DNA of 64,000 bases from NCBI GenBank assembly GCA_000711775.1, contig ARYC01000221.1, positions 1 through 64,000 of the forward strand, read 5' to 3'. The stretch comes from Oxytricha trifallax. Taxonomy: Eukaryota; Ciliophora; Spirotrichea; Sporadotrichida; Oxytrichidae. Position 1 is the stretch's first letter; each line of letters starts with the position of its first letter. The notes beneath the pieces are model-generated. The model ran no database searches and was not told where the DNA came from. It worked only from the letters and a program-made list of their open reading frames with translations. The position numbers and the translations under genes were made by a program. Of this stretch, positions 32,847 to 44,569 are shown piece by piece.

Positions 32847-33159
32847 TTCTCTTATTTAAATTATTATAATACTTACAAATTCGAATATTTAGTCAGGTTG
32901 ATGCGCAATTGTTCAATTTTAAAATTGATAATAGTCTAGAATTATATAAATATAAATTGGAATCTGATGTTCATAAATAGCTTGACTTTTCTTAGGATTG
33001 CAAGATATCTAACATTTAAAATATTTCTAAAATAGAAATGATTTTTTTATCAAGAATATATTTATATCAAAAGATTAACTAAATAGGCAGCATTATCTTA
33101 TCATTTAATTTGTTGACTGAAGATTTTTTTTTACTAAGTTTCAATTATATTTCCAAAAT
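32847..33159. other. AT-rich intergenic spacer
   Basis: Between the SRRM1-like start and the stop of the next minus gene. No motif was recognised. Confidence 0.4.
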
Positions 33160-35715
33160 TCATTCCTATCCTACAATATAAAAAGTAATATCTGGAAATA
33201 TGGAGCTTTAAGCATTGTGATTTCTTTTATTCCTTTGAGGAGAATCTTAATTAATTCCAAATAAACTTTAAGCTTCTTGTATAAGCATATCCCCATTATT
33301 AATGACCTTAGTTCTATGACTCTCCTACTTTTTATTATTAAAAATTGCACTTATTTTGGCTTCATTGTTGGAAGTGTTAACCAGATCAATTGAATCTTAA
33401 TTCCTATTAACCACTACTCTTCCTGTGTTAAGTGCTTATCGATTGATATTCCTTGCATTAATATTGTTAATTTTGATGTTATGTAGAGCTGCTGCTTTCT
33501 TTCCAAAAATTCCCATGTTATATGTTCCATTTATAATGTTTTCATTAATTTTGAGACTGTTAAGTCCACCCAGAGATAACTCAAGCATCTTACTTGTGTT
33601 CTTATGATTATCTACAATTGTCTAGGTAGTGTATTCTTGACTATCTATATTCATTGTAGATTGATTGAAGTCCTTCATGTCAAGTTCACCTGCTTCTATA
33701 ATTGAAGCATCTCTGCTGTAATGACTTTAACGATTTGCAGCATCTCGTGTAGATTTATGCTCACTTATATCGAATAAGATGGTGGCTTGAGATGCCTGAG
33801 AGATTTAATTATAGTTTTACTTTTCATTATAGGCCTTCTTAACTTCTGATTGATACCTTGAGGAGTTTTGCTAATCGTTCTAGTATAACTAATGAATCTC
33901 TGAAATTGAGCTTTTCTTGTGATGATTAACTCTCCTACTTGACTGCATCGTTTAACTATTCTTAATGGCCGTGTCAGTTGACTAAGCAAATTATCTGTTA
34001 GATAGTCCACCCTTAACCTGTCTTTTGTAAGTTAAGATTCCACACAATTTTAGACTTTCTTGAGCTTTATTAAGACTTTCTTTGTCTACTTAGGAATTCT
34101 AAGTTTAAGAATGAACTTATTGATTCTTCTAGGAAGTCAAAAATATTGAGCTATTATCTTATTTGAAATGATCGTTGATTACAGATGCTTGACTTTCCAA
34201 GTAATTTATTAAATTCTATGCAGTTTCTTTTATTGTTTAAATTATACTTCCAAAAGATATAAGATCTTCATTTATATTAACTTGCTCCAACTTTACTTTT
34301 CTTATTGAATTAATGAGACTTCTGTTATATTGCACCATCTCATTTTAATTGTGTAGAATTCTAGTATTTTACCTGTCTTGCTCTTCTTTCAGTTCATTTA
34401 ACAAAATTGAGACTTCATTGACTTTTTCTTAATTTTTGTCAAAAAATGCTTTCTAATCATTATCCCTTTTTTCAGATTACTTACTCAAATCAAACTTCAA
34501 CTACCTTATATTATCATCAAATATAACTTGGACTTCTCTTAATATTTAATACTTGAGATCCTCGATATTCTCTGAATCTTCATCGTCTAAACCATTATCC
34601 TTTATCTTTCTCATAGCACTTGCATTTAATAATTTTTTTTCATATAAACATAATTGGTTATACTCATACAAGCTAAATAAATTGTTAGAGGCAAATTTAG
34701 ACTAGAGAGCACTTGTCATTACTTTCTTCATTAACCCAGCTCCAAGGTTTGATTGCATATCAATCATGCTTTACTATCCAGAAGGGGTTTCTGTTTCATA
34801 TTTTGTAATTAAATCAATAATCTTTTCTTTAAGCTTTGGATTTCCATGATCTGCCAAAATCTTTTATCTAAGTATTTCGCTAACTTTGAAATCATATTCA
34901 GATAACTTTATTCTCCCTTTTCTATTCAAGCATTCTCCCAAGGCCTCTATTATCATGTGATGAATTTTTAAAGGCTGATATTTTTCAATCCAGTTTTCAA
35001 GTGATTTGCTGAGGTTTCTAGTGTCGTCAGCGTCTTATTGCAAAGTGTTTATAGTATCTTGAATTCTATTCTGATCCTGTTTGTAAGCTTCCAGACTAAT
35101 TTTCTTGTGATCGAAATGAATGAGCTACTTATTCATATCATCAAACTTATTCTCAATATTCCTCTGACTATCCAGCGATTGCTTAACTTCGTGTCTTAAC
35201 TGATCCATATCTGGATATAATGCAGTCACTTTATTTGTTAGGTACTTAATCACATTTTACGCATCAAAGTAGTTCGTGTTATAGTCATGCTAGAGCCTAC
35301 CGAACTGCTCATTTATTTCATTTTTATACTTTGTCATTTATTCATCAATTTTGGCTTACTTTTCTTGATAAACTTCAAACTATTGCTTCAAGATTTCATT
35401 CGTTGAGATTCTGTTGTTTGTTTCAAAAATTTTATCTTAAATTGTGTTGAAGTTAGAGACCATTTGGGTACGAATCTTTTCGATTTGCTTTTAGCAGGAT
35501 ACTTCAAACTCCACAAATTTTTAATCGAAATCATCGAAGATTGTATTGGTCTCTCTTGATTTGAAAATTGAATTCTCTAGAGTGGTCACTTTTTCTTGTA
35601 ACTTATTTTTATCGCTTTTCAATTCTAGAATCTATTGCCTGTCCTCTTAGGCTCTATCAATGACTGGAGAGACTAAATCTTTAATAATTTTTCGCATTCT
35701 AGTCTCAAAATCCAT
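33160..35715 (-). CDS. long coiled-coil protein, 851 residues, single exon
   Basis: An uninterrupted frame of 852 codons from ATG at 35715 to TGA at 33160, with no intron or IES. Almost the entire first 600 residues are heptad-rich coiled coil (RAQEDRQQILELKSDKNKL; KNEINEQFGRLQHDYN; DFDQKFVEFEVSCQKQIEKI). A more compact helical patch lies in the middle (IIEALGECLNRKGRIKLSEY). The tail is Ser/Asn/Gln-rich. Family not recognised; a cytoskeletal or basal-body structural role is plausible, as in many ciliate coiled-coil proteins, but is inference. Confidence 0.85.
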
Positions 35716-35924
35716 CCATTAAATCTCTTCAGATCTATCTAAAAATAATCATAAATGCTTTAAATCCAATTCTTACAAGACATTGACATTATATTTTACT
35801 AAGGAATTTTTTTAATTAATTTATAACTAGATTTTAATAGGAGAATTTTAATACTTAATGAGCTTGATTGCACAACTAATTATAATAATACTATATTATT
35901 ACTTAATAAAAGGGTAAATTAATA

Positions 35925-36871
35925 ATGAAACTAGAGAAGAAGAGAAAATTTTTCAAAAACACACTCTATTCTAAGACAGATATCTACTATCGTAAAGCTA
36001 AAGAAGAGGGATATAGAGCAAGATCCGCTTATAAGCTTCTGCAAATTATCTAACAAACTAATTTTATTATTAAATTGATGATGAATTCAAGATATTCTAG
36101 GATGTAGTGAGAGCAGTGGATTTATGCGCAGCACCAGGCAGTTGGTCTTAAGTGCTTGCAAATAAGCTATATAGTAGTGATGATGAACGCAAAAACAGCG
36201 AAGAAAATGTCAAAGTAGTGTCAGTTGATCTTCAAGAGATGGCACCTATTGATGGTGTTTCAATTATTCAAGGCGATATTCAATGTAAAACATTTACAAG
36301 GTTTACTACTTTAGTCAAAATTTTATTATATGATTACAACTCAGCAGACACTTGAAAAGGTGCTTGCAGTATTCAAAGGAAATAAAGCAGATTTGGTAGT
36401 GAGTGATGGAGCCCCAGACGTGACAGGATTCCACGAAATCGATTAATATCTCTAAGCCCAATTGCTACAAGCTGCACTTACAATTACTCAACACATGCTA
36501 AGAGAAGGGGGTACTTTCGTTGCTAAATTCTTCAAATCAAACGATTTGAGTTACTTGTATGTCATGATGAAGCAGATATTCAAAAATGTATATGTGGTCA
36601 AACCATAAAGTTCTAGGGCTTCAAGTGCTGAGGCATTTGTTATAGGGTTAGGGTTTGTAGAGAACAGCAGTCTTGCTGTTTTAAGTCAGTCCATGAAAAC
36701 ACTCAAGGAAAATTCTGCATTAGGATCGTAATATTGCAGCATAATATAAAATCTCTGTGATGTTAGTTACAAATTATAGAAATTCAATTTATTAATAAAT
36801 GGCAATAATAAAAGAGCATTGAAGAATCAAAAGAAGAGGATGAAGAGGAAGATGATAACCTTACTTTTTGA
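35925..36871 (+). CDS. FTSJ1: tRNA 2'-O-ribose methyltransferase, FTSJ1/TRM7-like
   Basis: ATG at 35925, TGA at 36871. Removing IESs of 29, 55 and 35 bp leaves exactly 276 codons. The RrmJ fold is clear: [20 protein letters not shown] with the first catalytic Lys; SAM-binding [38 protein letters not shown]; then [20 protein letters not shown] with the catalytic Asp; then GGTFVAKFF (catalytic Lys); then [20 protein letters not shown] (catalytic Glu). The motif set matches the cytosolic TRM7/FTSJ1 enzymes that methylate tRNA anticodon-loop positions 32 and 34, rather than the large rRNA methyltransferase SPB1. A short acidic tail follows ([12 protein letters not shown]). Confidence 0.93.
36043..36071. 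other. 29-bp IES, pointer AAATT
   Basis: AAATT at 36043-36047 and 36072-36076. The segment contains no GT, so it is not an intron. Excision gives YKLLQI joined to DDEFKIFQ, as the family requires. Confidence 0.92.
36278..36332. other. 55-bp IES, pointer ATT
   Basis: ATT at 36278-36280 and 36333-36335. Excision gives IIQGDI joined to [14 protein letters not shown] intron can be drawn inside, but using it leads to TGA, so the pointer reading is preferred. Confidence 0.85.
36741..36775. other. 35-bp IES, pointer ATA
   Basis: ATA at 36741-36743 and 36776-36778. Excision restores the frame into [16 protein letters not shown] and the acidic tail, and makes the whole coding length a multiple of three. 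Confidence 0.7.
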
Positions 36872-37035
36872 AATTAAAATATGGAATATTTATTTAACTA
36901 TCATACTTAATAATTTGATTGCATTATCAAACAAATTAATATTTATTCAATATTTTTGAGAAATTGACTTGGTAATAGATATAATATTATTTATTATATT
37001 TTAATTGAGTATATCTTAATTTAATTGTAACTTAA

Positions 37036-39946
37036 ATGAAGAAAGTAGCTGAGCTAACAAGATAGAACACTGTTGTCTTGAGAAATCAAAATAAGTCTAA
37101 ACAATAAATTAGCATAAATGATGCAACGAGCTCTTCTCAATAGCATTAAAATTATTATAATTCAAATCAAAGCAACACTGATTCCTTTATCAAACCAATC
37201 AAAACTAGACAGACTAGCACCACTTTCAAGAAAGCTAGTTGAGAGAGAAAATCAAAACCTGATTCTAAAAATGAAAGCCAGAGACCTCAATTTAGTGAAC
37301 TTTAACATGATAAATCATTGTTAGAGCAGTATAAAAGTAGTCATTTTTTAAGGTAATTAGCTTAGTAATTTAATTATTGTGAAATGTTTGTTATAAATGC
37401 TGAATGAAAGTATCCTGTAATATGGAATAGATTTCGGATTAGGACCTAGACAACCAAGACAGTAAAGTGTAGCTACCAATCTAGATCTATTTATGGTAAG
37501 AAAAACAGTGGAGTAAGAGGGGCATGATTTGCTTTAGGAACACCTAAAAAAGCAAGGATTTTCACATAGACACACAAACAATGACCATTAAATTAAGTAA
37601 GTCAATTCCAAACATCAAAAAGTTAATTAAATTTATAAATTACAGCGAACTGAAGGAAAAGATCAAGGAGATGAAAAATAAATATGAAATAAGAATGCAA
37701 GTTAAATTAGAGGAAGCTAAACATGAATTTGATGTAAGTACTCTCAAATGTTTATATTTAACTTATAAATGTATTAATTTTTAAAATTAGAAACTTTTGA
37801 AAGATAGAGAGTAGAAATTGACAAAAACTTTCAATGCAGAAGTATAGCTTTTGAAAAATTAGCAAGAGAGATCTTTATTAATAATTTCTTAGAAAGAAAA
37901 GACTATAAGAAGGTTGACATAGATTATGTATAAATAAGAATCTGAAATAGAGAAAGAATATAGAATTTTTGAGAGACTCAAGAAAGAATAGTAAGAAGAA
38001 AAGCGATTAAAAACTCAACTCTATTAATCTTGATTTTAATTTAAAAAGTATATCATTTATCTTAGGGGATCTATCAAATTCATATAAATATGCCTTACCC
38101 CTCATACCCTTTGAATGTATTAAATTTTATTATATCTGTTAAATCCAAAGATCCTGATAAAGCAGAATTAGAGGACTATATATATAAAATAGGAAGTGAA
38201 GTAGAGTCGCTATATTTTTAGACTGAAAATTACTAAAGCTAGCTGGAGAGTTTAAAACATATCTCAGAGGATTGCATTAAAAATGCAGACAATTACAGAC
38301 TGATGTATGAAGATGCCCTTAAATCCGAAGCTAAAATGGCAAACAGCTTATCTGAATTTAAGTAAACTCGAAAATTTAATTTCAAATAATTATTAATTGA
38401 CATTGATTAAAGATATTGCTTAATTATTAGTGATAAAGTTTAGTCTGAATAGTAAAGACACCTGAAAATGAATGACCATTTTGTCAAGGAAAAAGAAGAG
38501 CTAGAACATTAAGTTGAATCTATGAGAAGAGACATCTAACTTGAAATATATATTTATTCTTCTTTAACTTTTAAATATCTCTTATTAAATTTGACTAAAT
38601 GCACTTGAAAGATGTACTTATAGATAAACTTAGAAAGAAAAATGAAAGATTATTGACTGAAATAAGACAAGCAATTCACATTATGAAAATACCTAGGTTA
38701 ATGGATATAGCTTAGAAGAGGCTAAACTACGACAAGATTGAAATTACAAAATATCTGCCATCAGAGAAAACATAAAATCAACAATAGGAAATAGAACCTG
38801 GAGAAACTTTCACGAATGAGCACTTATAAAACTTACTCTAGAATAAATTCCAAATGAACTCATCAACCAGAAACTACACAGATAATTTCATAAACTTAGC
38901 ATCTAAGCGATATAATTTGCCTTAACAAAAACATAGACCACATACATCAATGCAATACAGAAAGTATAATCTCAATCATAGTAATAATTTCACTGAGTAA
39001 TCGTAAATATTCAAGAATATAGATATCATGGAAACAAGCCTTGATTTAAATAGTAGCTTGATTAAATCGATTGCAACTATTAAAAATGACAAAAATCATA
39101 TAAAAATGAAGCACTAGCCATTTAATAATTAAAACACTAGGTAATTCTTACAAAATTAGAGGTAAAGCCTTGATTTATTATCAAATCAGAGGAGAGGTTA
39201 AGCCAATAGTACTTTATGGTAATAATTAACTTTAAAAAGTAAAATATATCGTAAAAGTCCAATTAAAATAATGAATTAAGAAAATAACTAAGAATAAAGT
39301 ATTATAAATTCAACTACTTTCAATAGCAATACCACAATTAAACAGCTAAATCCATAAATTGATTTATAAAATAAGAATGCTGTGGATTAAAAGGATTTTA
39401 GTTTAACTAAGACAAAAAATTCAATGATTTAAAGTTAGATTGTAACTAAGAGAATAGGTCGTTAAAATAATACTAGAAACAGGATTCATATGAGATTGAA
39501 TATACTTTTTTTAATTTATATTTAGATAGAGTTCAACTGGATAATAGATACCTTAAGATAATAGCTTAAATAATACCCATAATTAAATTGAGTAACCATA
39601 AAACTTGACAACTTAAATCCTTATAAAATCTTAAGATTTTAACAGCAACAAAATAAATATCAAGACTAAGCAATTCTTGAGAAACAGTGACCCTAAAAAG
39701 TTGAGATAAGATAGAATAAGAGAGTCATTTGATTAATTAAACACTTCATTCTAGCAATAAATGAATATGCACAAACTTGAGGATGTATTATAGTAAAATA
39801 GGCAGAGTGTATCAAATATTAAAAGACAATAGAAAAAATTAGAGAATAAAAGCGATAACCTGGAAAAGAGTGGCTCTGCAAACAAGAGAAAATTAATTAT
39901 TTAAGAGGCTTTTAACCAAAATGATTCTGTTAGTGGGTGGGATTGA
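37036..39946 (+). CDS. second long coiled-coil/Asn-Gln-rich protein, multi-exon
   Basis: Starts MKKVAELTRQNTVVLRNQNK at 37036 and ends DSVSGWD with TGA at 39946. The first part is basic and Ser/Gln-rich. From about 37590 it turns into coiled coil (SELKEKIKEMKNKYEIRMQV; EEAKHEFDV). AT-rich joints near 37350-37440, 37735-37785 and 38540-38600 look like introns or IESs and were not all resolved. The last 1.1 kb is Asn/Gln-rich and probably disordered. No domain was recognised. The gene is one of four long coiled-coil genes in the window. Confidence 0.6.
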
Positions 39947-40098
39947 TTTATTTATATGAAATATATACATAAAGTTTATATTTTAAAATATTTTCTTTTA
40001 GTTTATTTGATTTTTACACCTCAATATTGAAACAAAATATTAAAATGATATGGAAGCTTAGTTTTAAATAGTTAACTATAAAAAATCATAAATTAGAT

Positions 40099-41136
40099 TC
40101 ATTCTTAATTAGCATTAATTATTCTTTTAAGTTTATCGAGATGTCTATTGAATTATGGGCAGTATTATTAAGCCAATTAAATCTTTGTGATCCCATTTTC
40201 TTTCTCTCTCTTACTGCTATGCATATCCATAATCTTGGCTTCTTATAATAATTCTGGCCCGTGTTAACTTTTACTCCACAGCCACTACCAAGGTAATTCC
40301 ACTACTTCTGTGTTAATTGCATAATTAATCAGAGTCATATCTGTAATATTACATGAATAAGTAAAAATTATCTTAATTACAGACTTAAATAAGTAGCTGT
40401 GAGGAAATATTATGAGATTGCTATTTCTGGGTATTATTCATGAAACTGTTGCTTATTTTGAATTGCTTTTTTTTGTTTTTCTTCGTTTCCTGCAAATAAT
40501 ATAAAATTATTATAGATAAAACTAAAGTTGGTTTATTTTATAGATCAAAGTTCCAGAGCTCTAAAATATTAGTACCAGAATTCATACATTGATCAGCATA
40601 AATCAATTATAATTAGTTTTTGAACTCTGGTGAAATGAAGCAGTTATCGATTATGAAAAATCTAAAAAGAAAATTGCAATTATAATATCATATATCTGGT
40701 ACAATAGGATTGCTTCATATTCACTGCCAGTTACTTGATTAACTATTCTTATTATTTTAAAATTTATTTTATCAAATAAAATCTTCTATGCTTCTATTCC
40801 TTAAAACTAACCTTACTTTATATTAAGAATATACTACTAACCACCATACTCCCTTTAGATTGTATATCTACCAAGTTTCTCAACTTATACAATTAAATAC
40901 TTGCCTTCAATCCTAACCTTTTCACTATGCAGCACTTCACCCCTAAATATATAATATTTCTCATTTGATTGGGGTATTAATTGCTTGAAATTTGGTAAAT
41001 GCTATTGTAAGGGCGAGTAGTAGGGTTAATAGTGAGGTATGAGTACAGTTTGATAGTGTGATAATTGAAAAGTAAGATTTATTTGTGTTGAAGGTGGAAG
41101 TTATTGGAAGGCTTTAATTGAAAACTGTAGAGTCAT
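40099..41136 (-). CDS. unrecognised minus-strand gene, frame at 3' end unresolved
   Basis: From ATG at 41136: MTLQFSIKAFQQLPPSTQIN, then a Tyr/Pro-rich stretch, then an ordered beta-rich segment (YYIFRGEVLHSEKVRIEGKY, then IVQVEKLGRYTIQREYGG) to about 40700. After an AT-rich joint (40480-40680, ending in a good acceptor TTTGCAG) coding resumes. At 40110-40330 two frames are both plausible (GSGCGVKVNTGQNYYKKPRL or NTEVVELPWQWLWSKSQHG), and I cannot choose. The stop given is for the second. Product unknown. Confidence 0.5.
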
Positions 41137-43899
41137 ACCATGACTGAACACTGAGTAAAATTTAATAATATAATAGTAATTTAAAGTTGCTATTTTCAGA
41201 ATCATTTTTGAAATGAGACTTCGCATGAGTCAGTTCCTTGATATTGAAATTGAGATTTAAAATATTATTACAATGAAATTTCAAACATTTTAAACTTGAG
41301 GTTATAACTGAGATCTTATTAGTTAATAAATAATTTAGGATTTACGGTCTGAAAGTCATTAATTTAGCATTAACTTGCAAATCAAATCCACTATTTTAAT
41401 TTTATTTTGAAAACTTAAACCATTAACCTTTTGCTTAATTAAATTTCTGATAATCCTCATAATCTTATAAAGAACACAAGTTATTATCTTTATTATCAAT
41501 TATTTACCTTGCGTTTATTATACTTAAAAGTTAATACTTGTAAGTATTTGGGAGTAACTCCACGTTTTTTAAGAGTTTTTAAGATTTATTGAATTCAATT
41601 TCAAGCTAATAATTTAGACATTGTTCAAGGTTTGCTAGATTTATAGAGAAAAAAGAAGTCAATATTAAGCCATTAATTATCACATAGAAATCTTAATAAA
41701 ATACAATTAATCATGAAAATGAATATATCATATGTTTCTTATCTATTGGAAAGCGACTGTGTCATTATTTTTGAATTAGATTTACTTTAGAATGTCAATT
41801 ATCTGTTGGGTTAATTTACTGTAAAAATTATTGAATTAAATTTAGCAAATATATCTTTATTTTTAAGTTCTTTTGGAACTTACAATAATTTCTCTTAAAA
41901 TCTGACTCTTACTTTTTTTTCATCATATATCTTTAAATTATTGATAAAATTTCCATGATATTTTTAGTTTTTACTAACTTTTTACTACTTTTTTAATTTT
42001 TAAACGTAGTACTAAGTAAAATCTCTTTTTAAAAGCTAATTTTAAGTCAAATTTTAATGGGATTAATCTGATTAAAGTATAGAAAAAAGAAGATCCCTTA
42101 TAAAATATTTTAATTGTTCTTTAGACTTATGGACAGAGAGAGCCTATTAGAGATCTTATGGGTCTATTAATGTAGAAGTAAAATTAGTTTAAAGTAATTC
42201 TTATTTTAACAAACAGATGAAATAAATTAGTAAATTGTCTTAATTATAATTTTTAATAAAAATTAATACTAATTTATAGGTTAATTAAACTTAGTTCAGA
42301 ATCAAAATATCTTATTTTTTCAAAAATTCATTGATTAATTACTGTGTAAATATAAATATGCTTTAATTTCTTTAAAACTAACAATAAAATTGTTTTAAAC
42401 TAAAATAACGCTTTGAAAAAACATTTTAATTACTTCAATACTTGAGAATTTACCATTAAAAGAAAATCTTGATAAGAATTATTGATGGTTTAGTATAGTT
42501 TATTTTATGCATCTTAGCTTGAAAAATTTATCATTTAATCTTTGAATTCTCTGCAATAGCTGTTATTAAGTACTTTATATTTCGATTTTATAAGCTAATT
42601 TAGTTTATTTATATAATTTTATTAATAAATTAATGAATTATTTTTGCGACTAAGTTCTTTCAAACATATCTTAACTTGTTCAATCTCATAATTTTGTAGA
42701 CTATTCTATAAATTATTGGTGAAACTTATGTGTAGTTGTATAGCTTAATTATCTTTAATATACAAATCACTTAAAGCTGTGACAATTCTTTAAAAATTAT
42801 GACTGTAATCACTTGAATCAGTTAAAGTATCCAAATTATTAATAATTAAATTAAGCTATAGCACATTAGTCTATAGTGTAAGATTTTATTGTGAAATTAT
42901 TTAGTTAAAATTCTTAGGTAAAATTGAAGAGTTTGCTATTTTTGGTTTAGAAAATCTTTTGTCATATTTAGGATTACAACTTATTATATTGTTTTTATGA
43001 AGAAAATTAGCATCTGATTTATTAAATTGAAACTTTTTAGAAGCAGTAAAGTTCTAATATTAAATATAAAGATAGTTTTTACAAAAGCTAAGGTGATCTA
43101 ACTAAAATATTATTGAGATTTCAAGCAATGACTAAACTTATTTATAATTTATAGATTATTGTAATAGACTAATCATTAAGATTCTAATATTTTAGTTTAT
43201 CATGAGATTTTACTTAAATTTCTTTTCTTATTTAATCACGAAGTCTAATTCTCTAAACCAAACTATATATGTTTATACAGCTCTTTATATTTCTTCCAAT
43301 TTTTTTAATAGACTCCACTCTCTAAAAATATAATTATGACTAATAATGCCAATTTAAATGTGGAAATTTATAATTTTGTAATATTCAAAATGAAATCTAT
43401 AATTAATTTAAGAATCAAAATACGTTTCTCATTATTTCTTTTCAGTCTAGTCACACTTCTATATGGATACTAAGCTTAAAGAATTATTAAAATAAAAACT
43501 ATATTAACTATATAGATTTATAAATTTATTTAAAAAAAGAATACAGATAAGATTTGATAGTGACATTTGTAAATAAGACTTAATGTATCACTATATTGAA
43601 GATTTTTTTATTCAAAATCCAAAAAAATACTTCAGCATTTTAGAGAGTGGACTTTCTTAAATATATATATTTTTGTAGAAATATAAGTAGTATCACAATC
43701 TCTCTATCTACGAGTACAATTATCAAATAATGTCAAGGGAAGAGACAATCTTCAAATTAGAGTTTTATAATTAAATAGAATAGTAAGATTCACTTAAATT
43801 TAGAACGAATTCATGCTTAGTTTGGTTATAAAATTGATGATGATGATTAACGAGTTACACTCAAAATTAAATATTTATCAATTCACTGTTTAATACTGA
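41137..43899. other. 2.8-kb very AT-rich stretch with no supportable gene
   Basis: Long A/T runs and several chance frames of 60-100 codons, none protein-like enough to call. It may be a large IES, other germline-limited DNA or plain intergenic space. Confidence 0.45.
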
Positions 43900-44530
43900 A
43901 ATCAAACCATCGATTTTAGTCGTGACGTAGACGTATCTGAAGTGGTTTGACGTGGCAATCAATGACATGGCAAGTCGTGAACTAGAAAAACTCCAAAAAA
44001 CCACCTCGCCCCCCATTCCACATCTCCCTGTATCAAGATGCATACGAGATAAGAGCCTAGCGAACTAGGAGTATCCCCCACAGAGCTCGCAGAGATCTGC
44101 TTCCTGTAAACAATTAAAGAGGAGTCTGGAGAAAACGCTTACCAGGTTCCATCGCTTCTGAGATAGAATTCTCTGTCCTTTCGCTGTGGTAGCCTCATTA
44201 ACCCGACCTGGTGTGGGAGGAAAATCATTATCGTTAGCTTCTATGGTTCTCATCGTCTCACTTTTGAAGATTGAGCACCACCTTCATCTTGCTCCCTATT
44301 ACCTAGAAAGCTGAACTCATGTCAGGAAGCTCATCCATTGCAGGGAAATCCTTAGCGTGCAGACGACTCGAGGAGTCAAAGATCTGAGAGATTGAACCCC
44401 GCCGACTGGCCCCTAATGCGATGAACCCAGCAACCCCCTGCCTACCCTCGGTAGGCCTTAGTGTAGTAGAAAGCTCTATTAAAAAGTCTCCAGCCTCGGG
44501 CCCCTGTGGGTTACCCTATCCTTATAACTT
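43900..44530. other. GC-rich island of foreign-looking composition
   Basis: About 600 bp that are visibly much richer in G and C than everything around, with sharp edges. On the minus strand it has a B-box-like stretch (GGTTCAATCTC, near 44389-44399) and a small spliced-looking frame. No close repeat of it occurs elsewhere in the window. It could be transferred DNA, a mobile-element piece, or a chimeric join in the assembly. Confidence 0.6.
44065..44253 (-). CDS. small frame in the GC-rich island
   Basis: MRTIEANDNDFPPTPGRVNE and on, then KGQRILSQKRWNL followed by a textbook intron (GTAAGC to TTTACAG, about 42 nt) that would join it to EADLCELCGGYS and a TAG. Unlike the rest of the window the intron is not AT-rich and TAG would be the natural stop, so the code may be the standard one. 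Function unknown. It may be a fragment. Confidence 0.3.
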   Translation of the reverse strand: MRTIEANDNDFPPTPGRVNEATTAKGQRILSQKRWNLVSVFSRLLFNCLQEADLCELCGGYS

Positions 44531-44569
44531 TCTAATTTAATAATAGTTATAAAATTAATAAGAAAAGAT

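Noticed and set aside
36284..36313. A 30-nt GT-AG intron in the methyltransferase gene
   Set aside because: Using it leads to TGA and loses the conserved sequence; the ATT-bounded 55-bp segment gives the correct protein.
41700..41960. Open plus-strand frame starting MKMNISYVSYLLESD
   Set aside because: With only TGA as stop in DNA this AT-rich, frames of this length occur by chance; nothing else supports it.
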